From Arbacia lixula (lineage: Eukaryota; Echinodermata; Echinoidea; Arbacioida; Arbaciidae), in contig OZ022589.1 in the NCBI GenBank assembly GCA_963669155.1, forward strand, positions 8,265,641 through 8,329,640: DNA of 64,000 nt. The letters run 5' to 3'. Below are positions 45,601-53,229 of the stretch, piece by piece. Numbering within the stretch: the stretch's first letter is position 1; every line of letters starts with the position of its first letter. The translations under genes were made by a program, and so were the position numbers. The notes beneath the pieces were generated by a model. It searched no databases. It was not told the origin of the DNA and was given only the letters and a program-made list of their open reading frames with translations.

Positions 45601-47865
45601 TTTGCGAAAACCATTCTGATTCCGTCTGAGAATGGGATCTGTGTGAGGAGTGATTCTGTTGAGCAGCATGGAGTTGTAGATCTTAGAGGCCAGTGGAGAC
45701 AGTGTGATTCCGCTGTAGCTTTCGGGTTGTTGGAGGTCGCCTTTCTTTGGTAGAGGAATAATGAATGATGTTGAGAAGGCAGCTGGTTTGTTGGTGTTGT
45801 TCAGTTTCTTCAGGCAGATCTGAAGCTCCTCTATAGTGAAAGGTCCGGTCTGGATGGGAAGGGTGTCTGCGATCTTGTGATTGTAGAAAGGTTCATCAAG
45901 GTCAGTGTTATTCTGAACCGGCTTGCCAAGTAGAGAACTTAAGTGCTGAAACCAAGTGTCAAGGCGCTCTTCAGTTGTTTCACCTTTGATTCTTATAGAT
46001 GGGATAGCCTTCTTATCAGTCAGCTCCCTCAGGGCTTCCCAGGCAGCAGCATGCTTGTTTTCATGATGTAGGGTGTCAAGTGCTGCAGCCTTGGACTTAA
46101 CGTGCTCCTCAAGCACCACAGCGTAAGCATCATCAAGTGCAGTCTTAGCAGCATCAAGGTTCTGCTTGGAACTCTTAGTGGATTTTGGTGGATTCTGACA
46201 ATAACTTATCTGGCTCCTGCAAGAGACAATTCTTTGATCAGACTTAACAGCTTCAAAAGTGTTGTAGGCTCTTGAGCTCTATGCTGTTAATCCACTTCTT
46301 TCTGACCAGAATATAGTCCAATTGGACAAGTTCACCGTTTGGGTAGCGGTGTGTCCACAGTCTGCCTGCCTGACTTTGGTATCCTGTGTTAGTGGTAAAC
46401 AAGGTTAAATTGTTCCATGAAGTCCTTCAGGTACAATCCAGGTCTGTTGGATCCATTGTTGCAAGTGAACAGCGCGTCATTAGACCCAAGCTTAGCATTG
46501 TAATCTCCAGGGATGTACAGAAGATTATGGGCTAGAACTGTACTGGTTGCAGTGGAAAGTTCATGGTAAAAGTGGCACATGACTTGAGAGCCTTATGTGA
46601 TAAAAGAAACCCCACACCTCCTGTAGCTGCATATCTCTTGTTCTTCAAGGCAGAGGTTGTAATAAGTGCATAGCCCTGGATATTCTCCTGTAGTAGAGGT
46701 TCACTGTGCACAATGCGTTGTTCTTGTATGCAGAGGATATCGATGTCATACGGTTGTGCTTCATGTACGAGTCCTTCTTTCTTGGTTGTTGTTGATAGTG
46801 TCTGGACATTAAATGTGCTAATGATGAAGGCATTCTTGCGTCTAACAAATTTGTCCATGCATCTTTTGTCAGTATCAGGGTTGGACCGTCCATTAGGCTT
46901 TAGGACTAACCCATCATGTGTATTGGTGACCAACGTTGACTCAGAAGGCACAGACTTGAAACCAGGGCCTCCAGCACCCTTTTCTGTTGGGATAGGTCCC
47001 TTAGCCTTTGTCTTTCACGATGACACTCTGCAAAGCAGCAGCATAAGAGCAAGAGGGTAAGTAAGAGTAGTAAGTAAGCAAGTAAGAGAGAGAGTCAACA
47101 TTTGGCCCAGTTGCCACCCGTACTGGGGATACGCCGTCACCGCCACTATCGGGAACTGTGTGTATGTACCCTCCTGTGGCATCAGTGAAGTCTTGACTTT
47201 TCCAAGCATCCAGGCGCCTTTAAACCTACCTTACCAACATAGACACATGCCCTAGGCAATTGAATGTTGGGAAAGATGAGAGCTAGGAAGGCGGAAAGTG
47301 GAAAGGTGGCTATGGGAGGTATAGGGCGCCCTGTCCCTCACTCTGGTCAAGAACCAGCCTACCATCATCATTTCATAATCACTCTTAATCACGATATCGA
47401 TAGCTTCGGGAACATTGCCATTGGGGTGTTCTTTTTACACGAAGTTCAGCGCAGACTTGCAAGTGAGCTTTATTCACGCTAGATCTGTGTTTATCAATGT
47501 TTTCGAGTTCGCTCTGATGTCCGATTTTATTGATAATAATGATATGGTCTGGCTCCTTTCGTGGGATACGACATTGATTGCCATCAGTAGCATCGTATTG
47601 CACTAGTCTTCGATTTGGGCAATGCTAATTCAGGCAAGAAATGTTATATCCCCCTCAAGGTCAGTCCATATCTTATTATCATTCAATGCAACATTCAAAC
47701 ACATGCTGACATAACATAATCATACAACGGAATGCATGATGATTCAGCGGATAGATGACGTATGACCAGACGAAACTAGTTATTGTCCATACCTTGTGAC
47801 GACGATGGTTGGATGTGGAGAAGTAACATGACGAGAAACAGCGGTAAAATATAACACGACTCCAT
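18373..47865 (-). CDS. Ig-domain transmembrane receptor with cytosolic IFI44-like GTPase domain (whole gene, 10 coding exons)
   Basis: Assembled by eye from minus-strand exons 47793-47865, 42638-42946, 36538-36927, 35372-35521, 33730-33834, 31074-31250, 24187-24363, 20345-20438, 19645-19712 and 18373-18659. All introns have GT/AG ends; all are phase 1 except the one between the 94-nt and 68-nt exons (phase 2). The joined frame is 1830 nt, 609 residues plus stop. Domains: signal peptide 1-24, V-type Ig about 28-127 (C44, W55, C107), Ser/Pro linker 144-157, second Ig about 168-257 (C175, W188, C235), TM helix 266-296, basic stretch 297-307, GTPase about 376-585. Inferred role: a cell-surface recognition receptor, perhaps immune, with a GTP-binding tail. 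The alternative is two adjacent genes (Ig receptor and GTPase); exon 5 lacks an in-frame ATG, which favours one transcript. No identical architecture is known to me. Confidence 0.72.
18843..19125. repeat. Inverted repeat in intron 9
   Basis: GGCGTGACATCACAGGCGCA at 18844 returns inverted as TGCGCCTGTTACGCCATGAT near 19098, with an inner pair AGGCCATGACTGCC / GCAGTCATGGCCCT near 18983 and 19031. Confidence 0.75.
19645..19712 (-). CDS. Exon 9: 68-nt exon encoding the helix before G4
   Basis: A 68-nt exon with a strong acceptor (TTTTTCCTCTCTTTCAG|GAG), phase 2 in, phase 1 out, donor TACA|GTAAGA. It encodes RYENDVALSFINEFTKEMHE..., an amphipathic helix, and restores frame exactly between exon 8 and exon 10. 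The result is the continuous helix-strand EFYNRSPLLVVTHKD expected in this fold. Confidence 0.7.
20345..20438 (-). CDS. Exon 8: GTPase beta-strand exon (94 nt)
   Basis: A small exon, phase 1 in and phase 2 out. It completes a LRGQRGFDP motif across the junction and encodes GNVVHCPVFVYHS, a hydrophobic beta strand as expected between G3 and G4. Acceptor GATAG|GGGG is only moderate; donor TCCTG|GTAAGT is strong. Without this and the next exon the G3 to G4 distance would be far too short for a GTPase. One arm of a foldback repeat begins within about 100 bp. Confidence 0.7.
20505..23850. mobile_element. Foldback element C (third family member), expanded interior
   Basis: Left arm near 20560-20700 (TAACTTGGCAGGATTGTTTC, AACATGAGTGAGCACAAAT) and right arm near 23615-23850 (TTGCCTTTAATCTGTGTTCA, AGTTATGCTATTTTGCTTGG) are in opposite orientation. 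The interior contains another foldback at 21135-22218, so the element is nested or the arms come from separate copies. Confidence 0.55.
21135..22218. mobile_element. Long inverted-repeat element, arms about 280 bp
   Basis: TTTCAGTCGCCAAAGCGTAC and GCCGAGTAAACTTAC at 21265-21298 return inverted as GTAAGTTTGCTCGGCGTACG at 22085. Outer limits are AAGGGCAAGTTTAC and GTAAACTTGCCCTTT. Between the arms, 21740-21868 matches the inverted end of the 5.2-kb composite foldback. Confidence 0.85.
24187..24363 (-). CDS. Exon 7: GTPase middle part with switch regions and G3 (DNRG)
   Basis: A phase 1-1 exon of 177 nt. It starts with DYAILSEEGSLGGGG, a KTASRLPYPL stretch whose Thr could serve as G2, and ends with ARILDNRGMKDFADPNMRD; DNRG fits the G3 consensus DxxG. 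Acceptor CTGACAG|GT, donor CTCC|GTAAGT. The two 177-nt GTPase exons have the same length and phase. Confidence 0.8.
24364..25250. other. Receptor intron 6, no gene; simple repeats
   Basis: (AAAC)n at 24706-24726 and A-rich stretches; a G-run at 25088-25102. Confidence 0.5.
25250..25690 (-). mobile_element. LINE 3' end (RT C-terminal region)
   Basis: Minus-strand frames read IAWGNSGNTQLEKLYLLQKK then SLRIIF, and further on HIYPTRQATLFHLL...TRTHLA, the conserved C-terminal part of CR1/Jockey RTs. It belongs to the same LINE type as 27062-29150 and may be its displaced 3' part. Confidence 0.65.
25699..26642 (+). pseudogene. Penelope-like RT/GIY-YIG fusion with one premature stop
   Basis: Single frame broken only by TGA at 26311-26313, precisely at the junction of the CKGC-type Cys motif and the GIY-YIG domain (SYIGET). 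Otherwise the frame is open to 26642, suggesting a fairly recent insertion. Confidence 0.85.
26936..26992 (+). ncRNA. Candidate hammerhead ribozyme core of the Penelope-like element
   Basis: CTGACGA at 26940-26946 fits the conserved CUGANGA box and CGAAAC at 26978-26983 fits the GAAA box. Between them GTGT and ATAC can close a stem II with an inner CGG/CCG pair. Penelope-like elements are known to carry type I hammerheads in this position. Stems I and III were not confirmed. Confidence 0.4.
27062..29150 (-). mobile_element. CR1/Jockey-type LINE: endonuclease, linker and RT N-terminal half
   Basis: Reading down the minus strand: GGGVLFYIPKELDFPPIKEL (28685-28600), GDFNINLLHYNNNHDSHEFL and LIDNFFTNVL (28440-28270) of the APE endonuclease; PQSPWITHSLLRCINRKN (linker, 27990); then NYIPVSFLTAFSKILEK, SQYGFRSKRNITHAIL and GGIFLDFSKAFDTI (RT). 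Frameshifts and stops throughout. The palm with the catalytic ADD is missing; the copy ends where the Penelope-like element ends. Confidence 0.82.
29150..31070. other. Receptor intron 6, no gene recognised
   Basis: G-run at 29168-29184; a diverged duplication (ATGGCGAAGCGAATATTGA at 29713 and 29800; TCTTAGCTAAGTGGGT near 29762 and 29885); and a perfect palindrome at 30413-30437. Confidence 0.5.
30413..30437. repeat. Perfect 12-bp palindrome
   Basis: ACTTTTTTCGTA, one C, then TACGAAAAAAGT: perfect arms with a single-base centre. Confidence 0.95.
31074..31250 (-). CDS. Exon 6: GTPase N-terminal part with Walker A (G1)
   Basis: A phase 1-1 exon of 177 nt. A charged helix (AERRQEERSSLRADI) leads into beta-1 and the P-loop: TIALFGVMGAGKSALINSL, a clear GxxxxGKS motif at residues 383-390. 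This matches the IFI44-like/TRAFAC-type nucleotide-binding fold. Donor TCTG|GTAAGTG is strong; acceptor TTTAG|CTGAG has a weaker pyrimidine tract. An in-frame ATG at 31272, just upstream, could start a separate cytosolic GTPase if the fusion model is wrong. Confidence 0.8.
32773..33493 (+). mobile_element. hAT-like MITE, copy 1 (intron 5)
   Basis: Starts CAGGGATGTGTTAGGAAGGA and ends with the inverted TCCTTCCATACACATCCCT. Flanks CCTTGGGT and ACTTGGAT agree at 6 of 8 positions, consistent with an old 8-bp hAT duplication. Colinear with the inverted copy at 60093-60807. A 70-codon frame inside (32852-33064) is not selected. Confidence 0.82.
33730..33834 (-). CDS. Exon 5: cytosolic linker between TM and GTPase domain
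   Basis: A phase 1-1 exon of 105 nt (35 codons) encoding GHAILNRIPWLRRP... and ...QVQTDEERRLLQ. Acceptor CCCGTAG|GT and donor CAAG|GTACCAG. The frame has no ATG before the next upstream stop, so the exon must be internal, which supports joining the receptor exons to the GTPase exons. No recognisable domain; the GAGKG-like DAGKG is not a P-loop. Confidence 0.6.
33915..34301. mobile_element. Foldback MITE in intron 4
   Basis: CCCTGAATTATTTT... and GAAACATATTAATGAAGTTT with TTTGACGTCAC on the left return inverted as GTGACGTCACAAAAT ..., AATATGTTTCTTTCATG and AAAGTAATTCCAGGG on the right; arms about 130 bp. Confidence 0.85.
34310..35275. other. Receptor intron 4, nothing recognised
   Basis: A+T-rich sequence without conserved frames; G-to-T-rich stretch with many CGGTA words near 34880-35150. 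Confidence 0.4.
35372..35521 (-). CDS. Exon 4: transmembrane segment
   Basis: A phase 1-1 exon of 150 nt encoding a juxtamembrane ISPEEKK, a long hydrophobic run from GLSIGVAVVIAIF to ALLALAL, and the stop-transfer sequence YRRKRGRLSKR. Acceptor TTTCTTTCAG|CC is strong and the donor is GAG|GTAATG. If that donor is not used the frame stays open to a stop at 35280, giving an alternative 30-residue tail with no GTPase. Confidence 0.82.
35788..35948. repeat. Inverted repeat in intron 3
   Basis: AGCTGCCAATGCTCACAATA near 35796 returns inverted as TATTGTGAGCATTAGCAGCT ending near 35944; loop about 100 bp. Confidence 0.85.
36538..36927 (-). CDS. Exon 3: Ser/Pro-rich linker and C1-like immunoglobulin domain
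   Basis: A symmetric phase 1-1 exon of 390 nt. It begins with FEPVIEQCDE, passes through a Ser/Pro-rich stretch (DASSSSPSSLPSPP) and then carries an Ig domain with FNLVCRVGGFRPDV, VVW and NFTCTVSGEATNG. The motif C-x-V-x-G-F-x-P-x-V-x-V-x-W resembles C1-set domains (MHC, TCR, B7), but an I-set or generic invertebrate Ig assignment is also possible. Two extra Cys (138 and 160) flank the linker and may form their own disulfide. N-glycosylation sequons NFT and NGT are visible. Acceptor TATGCAG|CC, donor TCAG|GTAGGC. Confidence 0.82.
37505..39170. mobile_element. Rearranged inverted-repeat element in intron 2
   Basis: TTATATTCCACATACTAAGA opens at 37518 and again at 38750, and returns inverted near 39140-39160. 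TTTCGCTGATCTCTTCACTC occurs at 37681 and 38880 and inverted near 38720. A second inverted pair (AACGTTGGTGAAGGTGATGG at 38346; inverted near 39008) lies inside. No coding sequence. At least two nested copies or an internal inversion. Confidence 0.75.
38112..38145 (+). mobile_element. Tc1/mariner-like terminal repeat, single end
   Basis: TA followed by CAGTTGGCAGCAAAATTATT and a C-run resembles a Tc1-type terminus. No matching inverted end was found nearby, so it is a solo relic. Confidence 0.4.
39850..39882. repeat. (CA)n microsatellite
   Basis: Interrupted CA repeats with ACATACAT variants. Confidence 0.9.
40340..42480 (-). mobile_element. RNase H-bearing LINE (I-type), RT and RNase H remnants
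   Basis: Reading down the minus strand from 42.48 kb: VFLDLESAYVMLWRRGLL and KWIDSF, then ISIYADDLCIWFSSR at about 41.95 kb (YADD), then an intact 232-codon RNase H frame (40445-41143) with IFTDRSKLADGMTGVAF, RTEVIAILLALGLIE and FEWVPAHCGIAGNEHVDYLA. The TD, E and WVPAHCG motifs are those of LINE RNase H domains. The RT part is broken by stops. It lies in receptor intron 2, directly downstream of the V-domain exon. Confidence 0.82.
40445..41143 (-). pseudogene. LINE RNase H domain with C-terminal tail
   Basis: 232 codons open. Catalytic residues: D in FTDRSK (usually DGS; here DRS), E in MRTEVIAI, D in VIITDW (usually TDS), and the WVPAHCGI.GNE..D signature. The downstream part includes HRSRLGKCNSN, the usual RLGH-type tail. 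Confidence 0.8.
42638..42946 (-). CDS. Exon 2: V-type immunoglobulin domain
   Basis: A symmetric phase 1-1 exon of 309 nt encoding one Ig domain. Hallmarks are the first Cys in EATLPCNF, Trp in AVFWYH, and the second Cys in DDEGEYRCDV, with NSLTIRDLG just before it, as in V-set folds. A pyrimidine-rich tract precedes two equivalent acceptors, AG|ACACC, nine bases apart (exon starts 42946 or 42937). The donor is ATG|GTAAGA. The RT part of a LINE begins about 150 bp downstream. Confidence 0.85.
43470..44090. repeat. Tandem repeat of about 160 bp, four copies
   Basis: Each copy has CAGCCATTTTGGACGCCATC-like sequence, AAAATGGCGTCTCAAAGTCA, CCAAATTTGGTGCTTGTAGG and an A-run. Diverged relatives at 61470-61620, 61800-61930 and 63180-63330. 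Confidence 0.88.
44600..47260 (-). mobile_element. Near full-length APE-type LINE in receptor intron 1
   Basis: 5' end near 47260, with untranslated GAGTCAAGACTTCACTG-like sequence. The endonuclease reads FIISTFNVQTLS, DIDILCIQEQRIVHSE and GGVGFLLSHKALKS (46860-46580) and LLYIPGDYNAKLGSNDALF (46530-46450). RT: FIIPLPKKGDLQQPESYSGI, NRITPHTDPILRRNQNGFRK (45740-45590), TGILQGDTLAPYLFVVVF and DLDYADDLALTADL (45460-45250). The C-terminal part reads ISWLEHKTKAQIYGDISPIS (44850-44790). At least four frame breaks. I do not assign a clade (RTE-like is one possibility). Confidence 0.85.
47793..47865 (-). CDS. Exon 1: start codon and signal peptide
   Basis: The ATG at 47865 opens 24 codons, MESCYILPLFLV... 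followed by a Leu-rich core and a polar PSSSQ end, a typical cleavable signal peptide. The donor CAAG|GTATGG leaves phase 1, which matches the acceptor of the V-domain exon. An in-frame ATG upstream at 47991 would add 42 residues before this one; I chose the downstream Met because it places the hydrophobic core at the N-terminus. Confidence 0.7.
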
Positions 47866-48460
47866 TTTAAAATATTCTGTGACAGTTGGCACCCACAGGT
47901 CTAAAGGCAATATGAAGCTGTATGTTAAGCTCGTGAGAACACAAAGGCTTTTGCATTGAACGCATTGAATAGCAAGAGTGGCATGTGACATCTGCGCGGT
48001 GTCAAAATGGGGATTCCCAGCCTACCATCATGACCGTGTGTATGATGAAAAGCGGGGCACGGGGGAACCTCACTATACATGTACATTCCTTTAGCACAGT
48101 CCACAGAAATATGTTTGTATTCATTGCAAGCCATGCGATGTAAATCTGGTAAAAATAAATTTCTGCTGTATTGTGTATTTTTTGTGCAAACGTGCATATT
48201 TGTCACCCAGAGAGTGAAGCACTGGTTTGGTTTGCACTGAACTAAAATGTGTGTTATATGATAAGGTCTATGTGCATATTATTATCCACATATAAACATA
48301 AACATACAACGCACAAGTACATGCAATGATACGTTCACATGCATATACAGATAAATAAAGAGGGACATTAACAAGGTAAATAGAATGCATATCGAAAACA
48401 ATATTAAATGACTGCTTGTACACTTCAATAACAGAAAATTGATAAGATATAACAATGTGG

Positions 48461-48505
48461 GGGGAGCCTATAAAAAAGCGAAGCTTGTAGGGTTATAGGC
48501 TCCCC
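48461..48505. repeat. Perfect 13-bp hairpin
   Basis: GGGGAGCCTATAA and its exact inverse TTATAGGCTCCCC are separated by 19 bases. No adjacent gene was identified to make it a terminator or processing signal. Confidence 0.9.
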
Positions 48506-48717
48506 GTTACAATATATGAGATTACATAAAGATGTATACATTTATGAAATCAAAGTGCCGTAAAGGAGGGGGGGGGGGGGAGTTAAAGGTGAAGGGCATA
48601 CGTACGTAGGAGAAAATAAACTAAGCATCGGGAAGTGTGCGATATGCGTCGATTAGGCTGCGCTTTAGCCTGCGCTTGAATGTTTAGATAGTTACGGATG
48701 ACTGCAGTTCACTGCAT

Positions 48718-48756
48718 GGTATGGTAAAATGGTAAAATGGTAAAATGGTAAAATGA
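48718..48756. repeat. (GGTAAAAT)n microsatellite
   Basis: Four consecutive units. Confidence 0.95.
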
Positions 48757-49199
48757 TAGTACAAAATTCAAATACACGGTACAAACAATTGCACTCCTTC
48801 AACTAGCTATGGTTTGCATTGCATTTGTGTTGTGCACTAGCATCTTCACGTGCTCTCGTAGGCATGTCTGCAAAGTGTACATGAATATCTTAGCAACGAA
48901 GCAAGAGTGAACAGTGTGACCAAATAAGAGCTATGTGTGTCGACTGTATTCGAGTTGTACATGTACTTCGAGTGAACAGTATAGTACAAATCTCTGTGCG
49001 CCCGAGCTCAATCAAACAGCTGTGTTGTATGCACGTACGTACGTACTCGTACTATAGTACACTGATCGCTTTATTCAAGTCGTAAAATTCCAGTAAATTT
49101 ACGAAACTGACGCGTTAGTGGTACGGAAAAAAAATCGTGCGCGCGCAAGGGGTCCAAAAGGCGTATAAGGACTTGATATGCTGTAAATGGAGCAGTAGC

Positions 49200-51206
49200 A
49201 GCAAAACAACTATTTGTGAATGTGCCTTTAGTTTGTTTCTTATCCAGCATTAATTATCAACCACCCCCTTTGTTTATTCTACTAGTCTCTCTGCATTACT
49301 CCACTCAGTATTTAATCTGAATACCCCGTTGCTGTATATGTGTTGATGTTCCGTGGAAATATGTGTTATGTGAAATACTGGCTCTTGATGTATATAGTGA
49401 ATCTCACGGTGCTCTAAAATTCATGTTCTGATGCTCATCTCAATGCTGCAAATCTTTATATTCAGGTTTTATCAACACACAATGAATTTCATGCCAAATA
49501 TGGACATGTTAGAGATGTGTGAAAGCATGCCAGAATGTCATTTGAGTCTTGCAAAATGTGAACAAAAAACTGCTGTATCAACATTGTGTCAAAGATGTTC
49601 ACAATACACAAACATATACGTCCACGATTACAGTGAATGCCATTGCTAAACAGTACAATGCACTCTTGTCACATTTTGAAAATATTTGGTTTTATACATT
49701 TACTGTTTATGGATTATTTGTCCTTGGTTAATATAGAGTTTGTAAGTAGTTTGTGATATTCAGTACTCAACCATTCTCAATGATATAAGAGGGCAAATAC
49801 TGACCTTGGACTTGGGGAGAGTTAGAACGTTATCGCCCTCTTATCACTTTTCAAGCTTAGATTTGGCGTGCTTTATTGAAACGCGAAGGAAGGGGCACCC
49901 TGCAGAAAAAGGAGGTTATCATGTCTCTTTAAGCCCGATCAGTGCAGGTTTTTTTTTTTAATATTTCGATAACATGAAAGCAGATCATAATGTGGTTAGG
50001 AGTGCTCACACATGTGATACCAATGTGTTCCTTGGACCATGTCTGTACTGCATTCATTAAACAGGTGAACTGGGTGTGTCTTTGGCGTAAGCCTTTTTCT
50101 TTTTATAGAAGAAATGTTATTTGTTTTCTTCTTCTTTTTATTTATTTTTTTATTTTTTTGATTTTTACATATTATCACTTATTTTGTAAGTGTATATTCA
50201 AACCGAATCTGGTGCTGTATAAGTTATTTTTAACCGTGTGATGGATGCATGAGTGTTGCAACTCAACATACAGATTTGTTTACAACTTAATGTACATATA
50301 CATGTATTACTTTGTGTCTGGAGATGCTTTTAAGAAGAAATTGACGAAAAATGCATCAATATGTTGATATCCATCATCACAAAGCATCTGTTTATTTAAT
50401 GTGTTGTGTATATTATGTTAATGTCAACTACTTAATGTGTGTGCACACTGGGCTTGCTGGTCTGAGGCATACCCATTTTGAGAAGGACAAGATCCTTTTT
50501 AAAATGGCAGTACCTACTCAATGTCTTTGTGTATATTATTGTCCAAAGCATTGTTGTTGCATATTGCTATCTGGTAGAGCATAATATTCTATAATAATTA
50601 GTATCACATCTGTAGTATTACCTCGCTAATGTATGATATCATTTTTATTGCAAAAAAAACCACAATCACACATGTATCCAATCTTTTGTATTGTGCTGAA
50701 ATAGATCTAGCAGGCTTGAATGTCACACTAGTTAAAGCATTAATTGTGAACTTTGCATACAGACATTTTTATGAAAAAGTAAGTCAGCAGAGTGCACGCA
50801 TGTTTGTTGCTTATGAGGAGAGCTGGATTTTTAAGTCTAAGAGAATTGGGGTATATATTTGAAAGAAATTCGAAGCCTACCCCCTCCCCCTGAACAGAAA
50901 ATGAAATCATACAGCAAAATCAGGTTTTACACAATGGGCACATATTTTGCTTATATTCATAACAAACGGTGTATTTTTTAATCTGTGTGTAATTCAGTCA
51001 GGCATATTTCTTAGACCTTGACCTTGTATGTTTTACACTTTCAAGGGACACAATATTTATTCATGTTTGATAGTTTAAAACAAACTATATTCTGTATCAA
51101 TCAGTGTTTTGATGAATCATGTTAAACGTATATGAATATGTGATTAGTCACATTGTTACCCATGAGGAGATATTTGTGAATGGTCTCATGCAAAGATTTC
51201 AATAAA
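49200..51206 (+). other. 3'UTR-like stretch ending in AATAAA
   Basis: T/G-rich plus-strand sequence with no coding frame and no repeat similarity inside the window, ending with AATAAA at 51201-51206 followed by TCTGAACTTG. It resembles a long 3'UTR or UTR-only copy, but no upstream exon on the plus strand was found. Confidence 0.2.
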
Positions 51207-51879
51207 ATCTGAACTTGAATGATTAAATGATAATGGTGATTCCTAGCATTTTTATTTTGATGTCAGAACTAGGCTTACATAGCATCGACATTCTCTATGC
51301 ACAGTCTTTATACTAAAGCAAATAATGGTAACCAAGAATTAAGCTCTGAAGTACAATGTGATGCTTTATTATGGCAAAGTTGTCTCTTCAAATTGATTTG
51401 AAGTTAAACATAACCATTGAAGATTAATGTTTTTCAACTTTCAAAAACTCTTTCTGCCCATTTCAATAAAAAAGGTTCCATCATATAAACTGTATTATTG
51501 GCTTAAACGAGAAGTTATCCCCATTTTTCTTTCGCAATTAAACGATTGCAGGCTATCAGTCGTTTTGTCATTAATCTCTTACTAAAAAATCTACTCCTGG
51601 CAAATATATGGCATTTTCTCAAAATGCTAACCTTTTTATCACATTCGCGTCATCTAGATATCCAGAGCTTTTCACCATTAAACAGGGTTAAATGCGTAAC
51701 TTCATTCATTTTTCCGTTTCGTAGTTAGAAGTCAAACACACAAATAAAATTAAACAATACCTAGTGTTTCACTTGTATGGAAACCTCTTTTTTTTTATTC
51801 AAAAACATAAATGACAAGAAAGGGGATTGAAATCTGTACACTGGGGCGGCCGATCCATGATTGCCAGGAGTTGTCTCTT

Positions 51880-52064
51880 CCTTTTTCTTCAAGTAGCCGT
51901 TGCATATTCTTTGAATAGTCTTTTTTTTAAGGTGTGCTTTTGGTCATTGTCCTACTGGAAAACGAACCCTTCTCCGATCAGGCGTTTCCCTGGAGGGAAG
52001 GCCTTCCGCTGTAGGATTGAATGGTAGCCTTGCTGGTTGAGAATACCCTCTACTCTGTGCAAAT
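51880..52064 (-). pseudogene. Tc1-like transposase fragment
   Basis: Minus-strand translation reads RVEGILNQQGYHSILQRKAF, KRLIGEGFVFQ, stop, DNDQKHT. QQDNDPKHT with its Asp is the second catalytic residue region of Tc1 transposases. It has a stop in that motif. Confidence 0.85.
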
Positions 52065-52603
52065 AAGAAAGATTAGATGATATCACACATCAGGGCCATG
52101 TTGCAGATAGGTTTTCCAATTGGTAGCTACCATTGATGGTAAGGTAGAATAATTTAAAACCTATATGCAACATGCCCCAGGAAAGTGTAGAAAATCAATG
52201 GACAAAAAACCGGTCAGAACAGTGATAAGAAGAGGAATATGGAATAACGAAAACGGAACAACAAAGATGATAAGGCTCTGGTTGATTGTTGTCATCAGAG
52301 ATAGAAGGAAAACAACAATTAAAGCCAATATTTCAACAACAAAAAATAAAAGGTTAAGCGATGGATTGCCAGGAGTTCAGGTGTCGTGACTTCGGGCTTC
52401 CGCAATTAAGCTCATCACCCTTACCGACTACCATTAGTTCCCTTCTGGTATGGCGACCGGCCCATTCGCGTATCCCTTCCTACCTCCTAAAAACTATAGC
52501 CTATAAAAACTATAGACTCTAACTCTTTAGGGGAGGAACAAGGGTGATCCCAATGCCTTTGCCGGGCCATCCGACAATCCTTGAACCTTGGCTTTTCAAC
52601 CTT

Positions 52604-52687
52604 GGAGTTAGCGGGTTTCGAACCCGTGCTCGCTAGCACGAGTGTGAGGTAGTACCGGCGCTTACCCTACCACTAGGCTATAAGACG
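52604..52687 (-). repeat. tRNA-like sequence, probably a SINE head
   Basis: On the minus strand TAGCCTAGTGGTAG fits an A box and GGTTCGAAACC (52614-52624) fits a B box with a perfect CGGG/CCCG T stem. The acceptor ends do not pair, so it is a tRNA-derived element rather than a tRNA gene. Confidence 0.5.
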
Positions 52688-52758
52688 TCGGTGGTTTTGC
52701 TTGGTGATTTTAGCGTATAGACTATGAGTTTCAAATCAAGGAGAAAAAAACCAAAAAA

Positions 52759-52831
52759 GCATCTAGTCAGGAATCGAACTCTCGACCTTCAGGTTACCAG
52801 TCTGACGCTCTACCAACTGAGCAAACAGACC
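52759..52831 (-). repeat. Degenerate tRNA-like sequence (Thr-GGT-like anticodon)
   Basis: On the minus strand TTGCTCAGTTGGTAGAGC is a full D arm, the loop CTGGTAA would present anticodon GGT, and GAGTTCGATTC is a T loop. Length about 73 nt. The acceptor stem and T stem have mismatches; probably a pseudogene or SINE head. Confidence 0.45.
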
Positions 52832-53127
52832 GATTGCTGATGTTGGTTACTTTTCAAGGTCGATTAAACATATATACTTGCAGATTGTCAACAAGTTTCT
52901 ATGTATTACTGAGGTAATTTTCTTTTTTATATAAAGAAATATGCAATTCATTAAAAAAAAATCACATGGGGGAGGGGGGATTTGTTGGCCAAATGTATCC
53001 TGAAAGTGACCCGAGAGCCCCCTAAATCTGATACAATCTTGTAGTAACATGAACTATGATATGACATCTTATATGCTGTGAGATAAGTGGCCATTGAAAT
53101 GTTACTTCTTTTCCATGGCGCTCGCTT

Positions 53128-53226
53128 TTCTCTCCGTCTCTCTCTCTCCCAACCTCCTCTCTCTCCACCTCTCTCTCCCCCTTCTCCTCTCTTTCTCTCC
53201 CTCTACCCCCACCTCTCTTTCTCTAA
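53128..53226. repeat. (CT)-rich low-complexity tract
   Basis: About 100 bp of CTCTCTC/CCTC sequence. Open frames across it are artefacts. Confidence 0.9.
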
Positions 53227-53229
53227 AGA

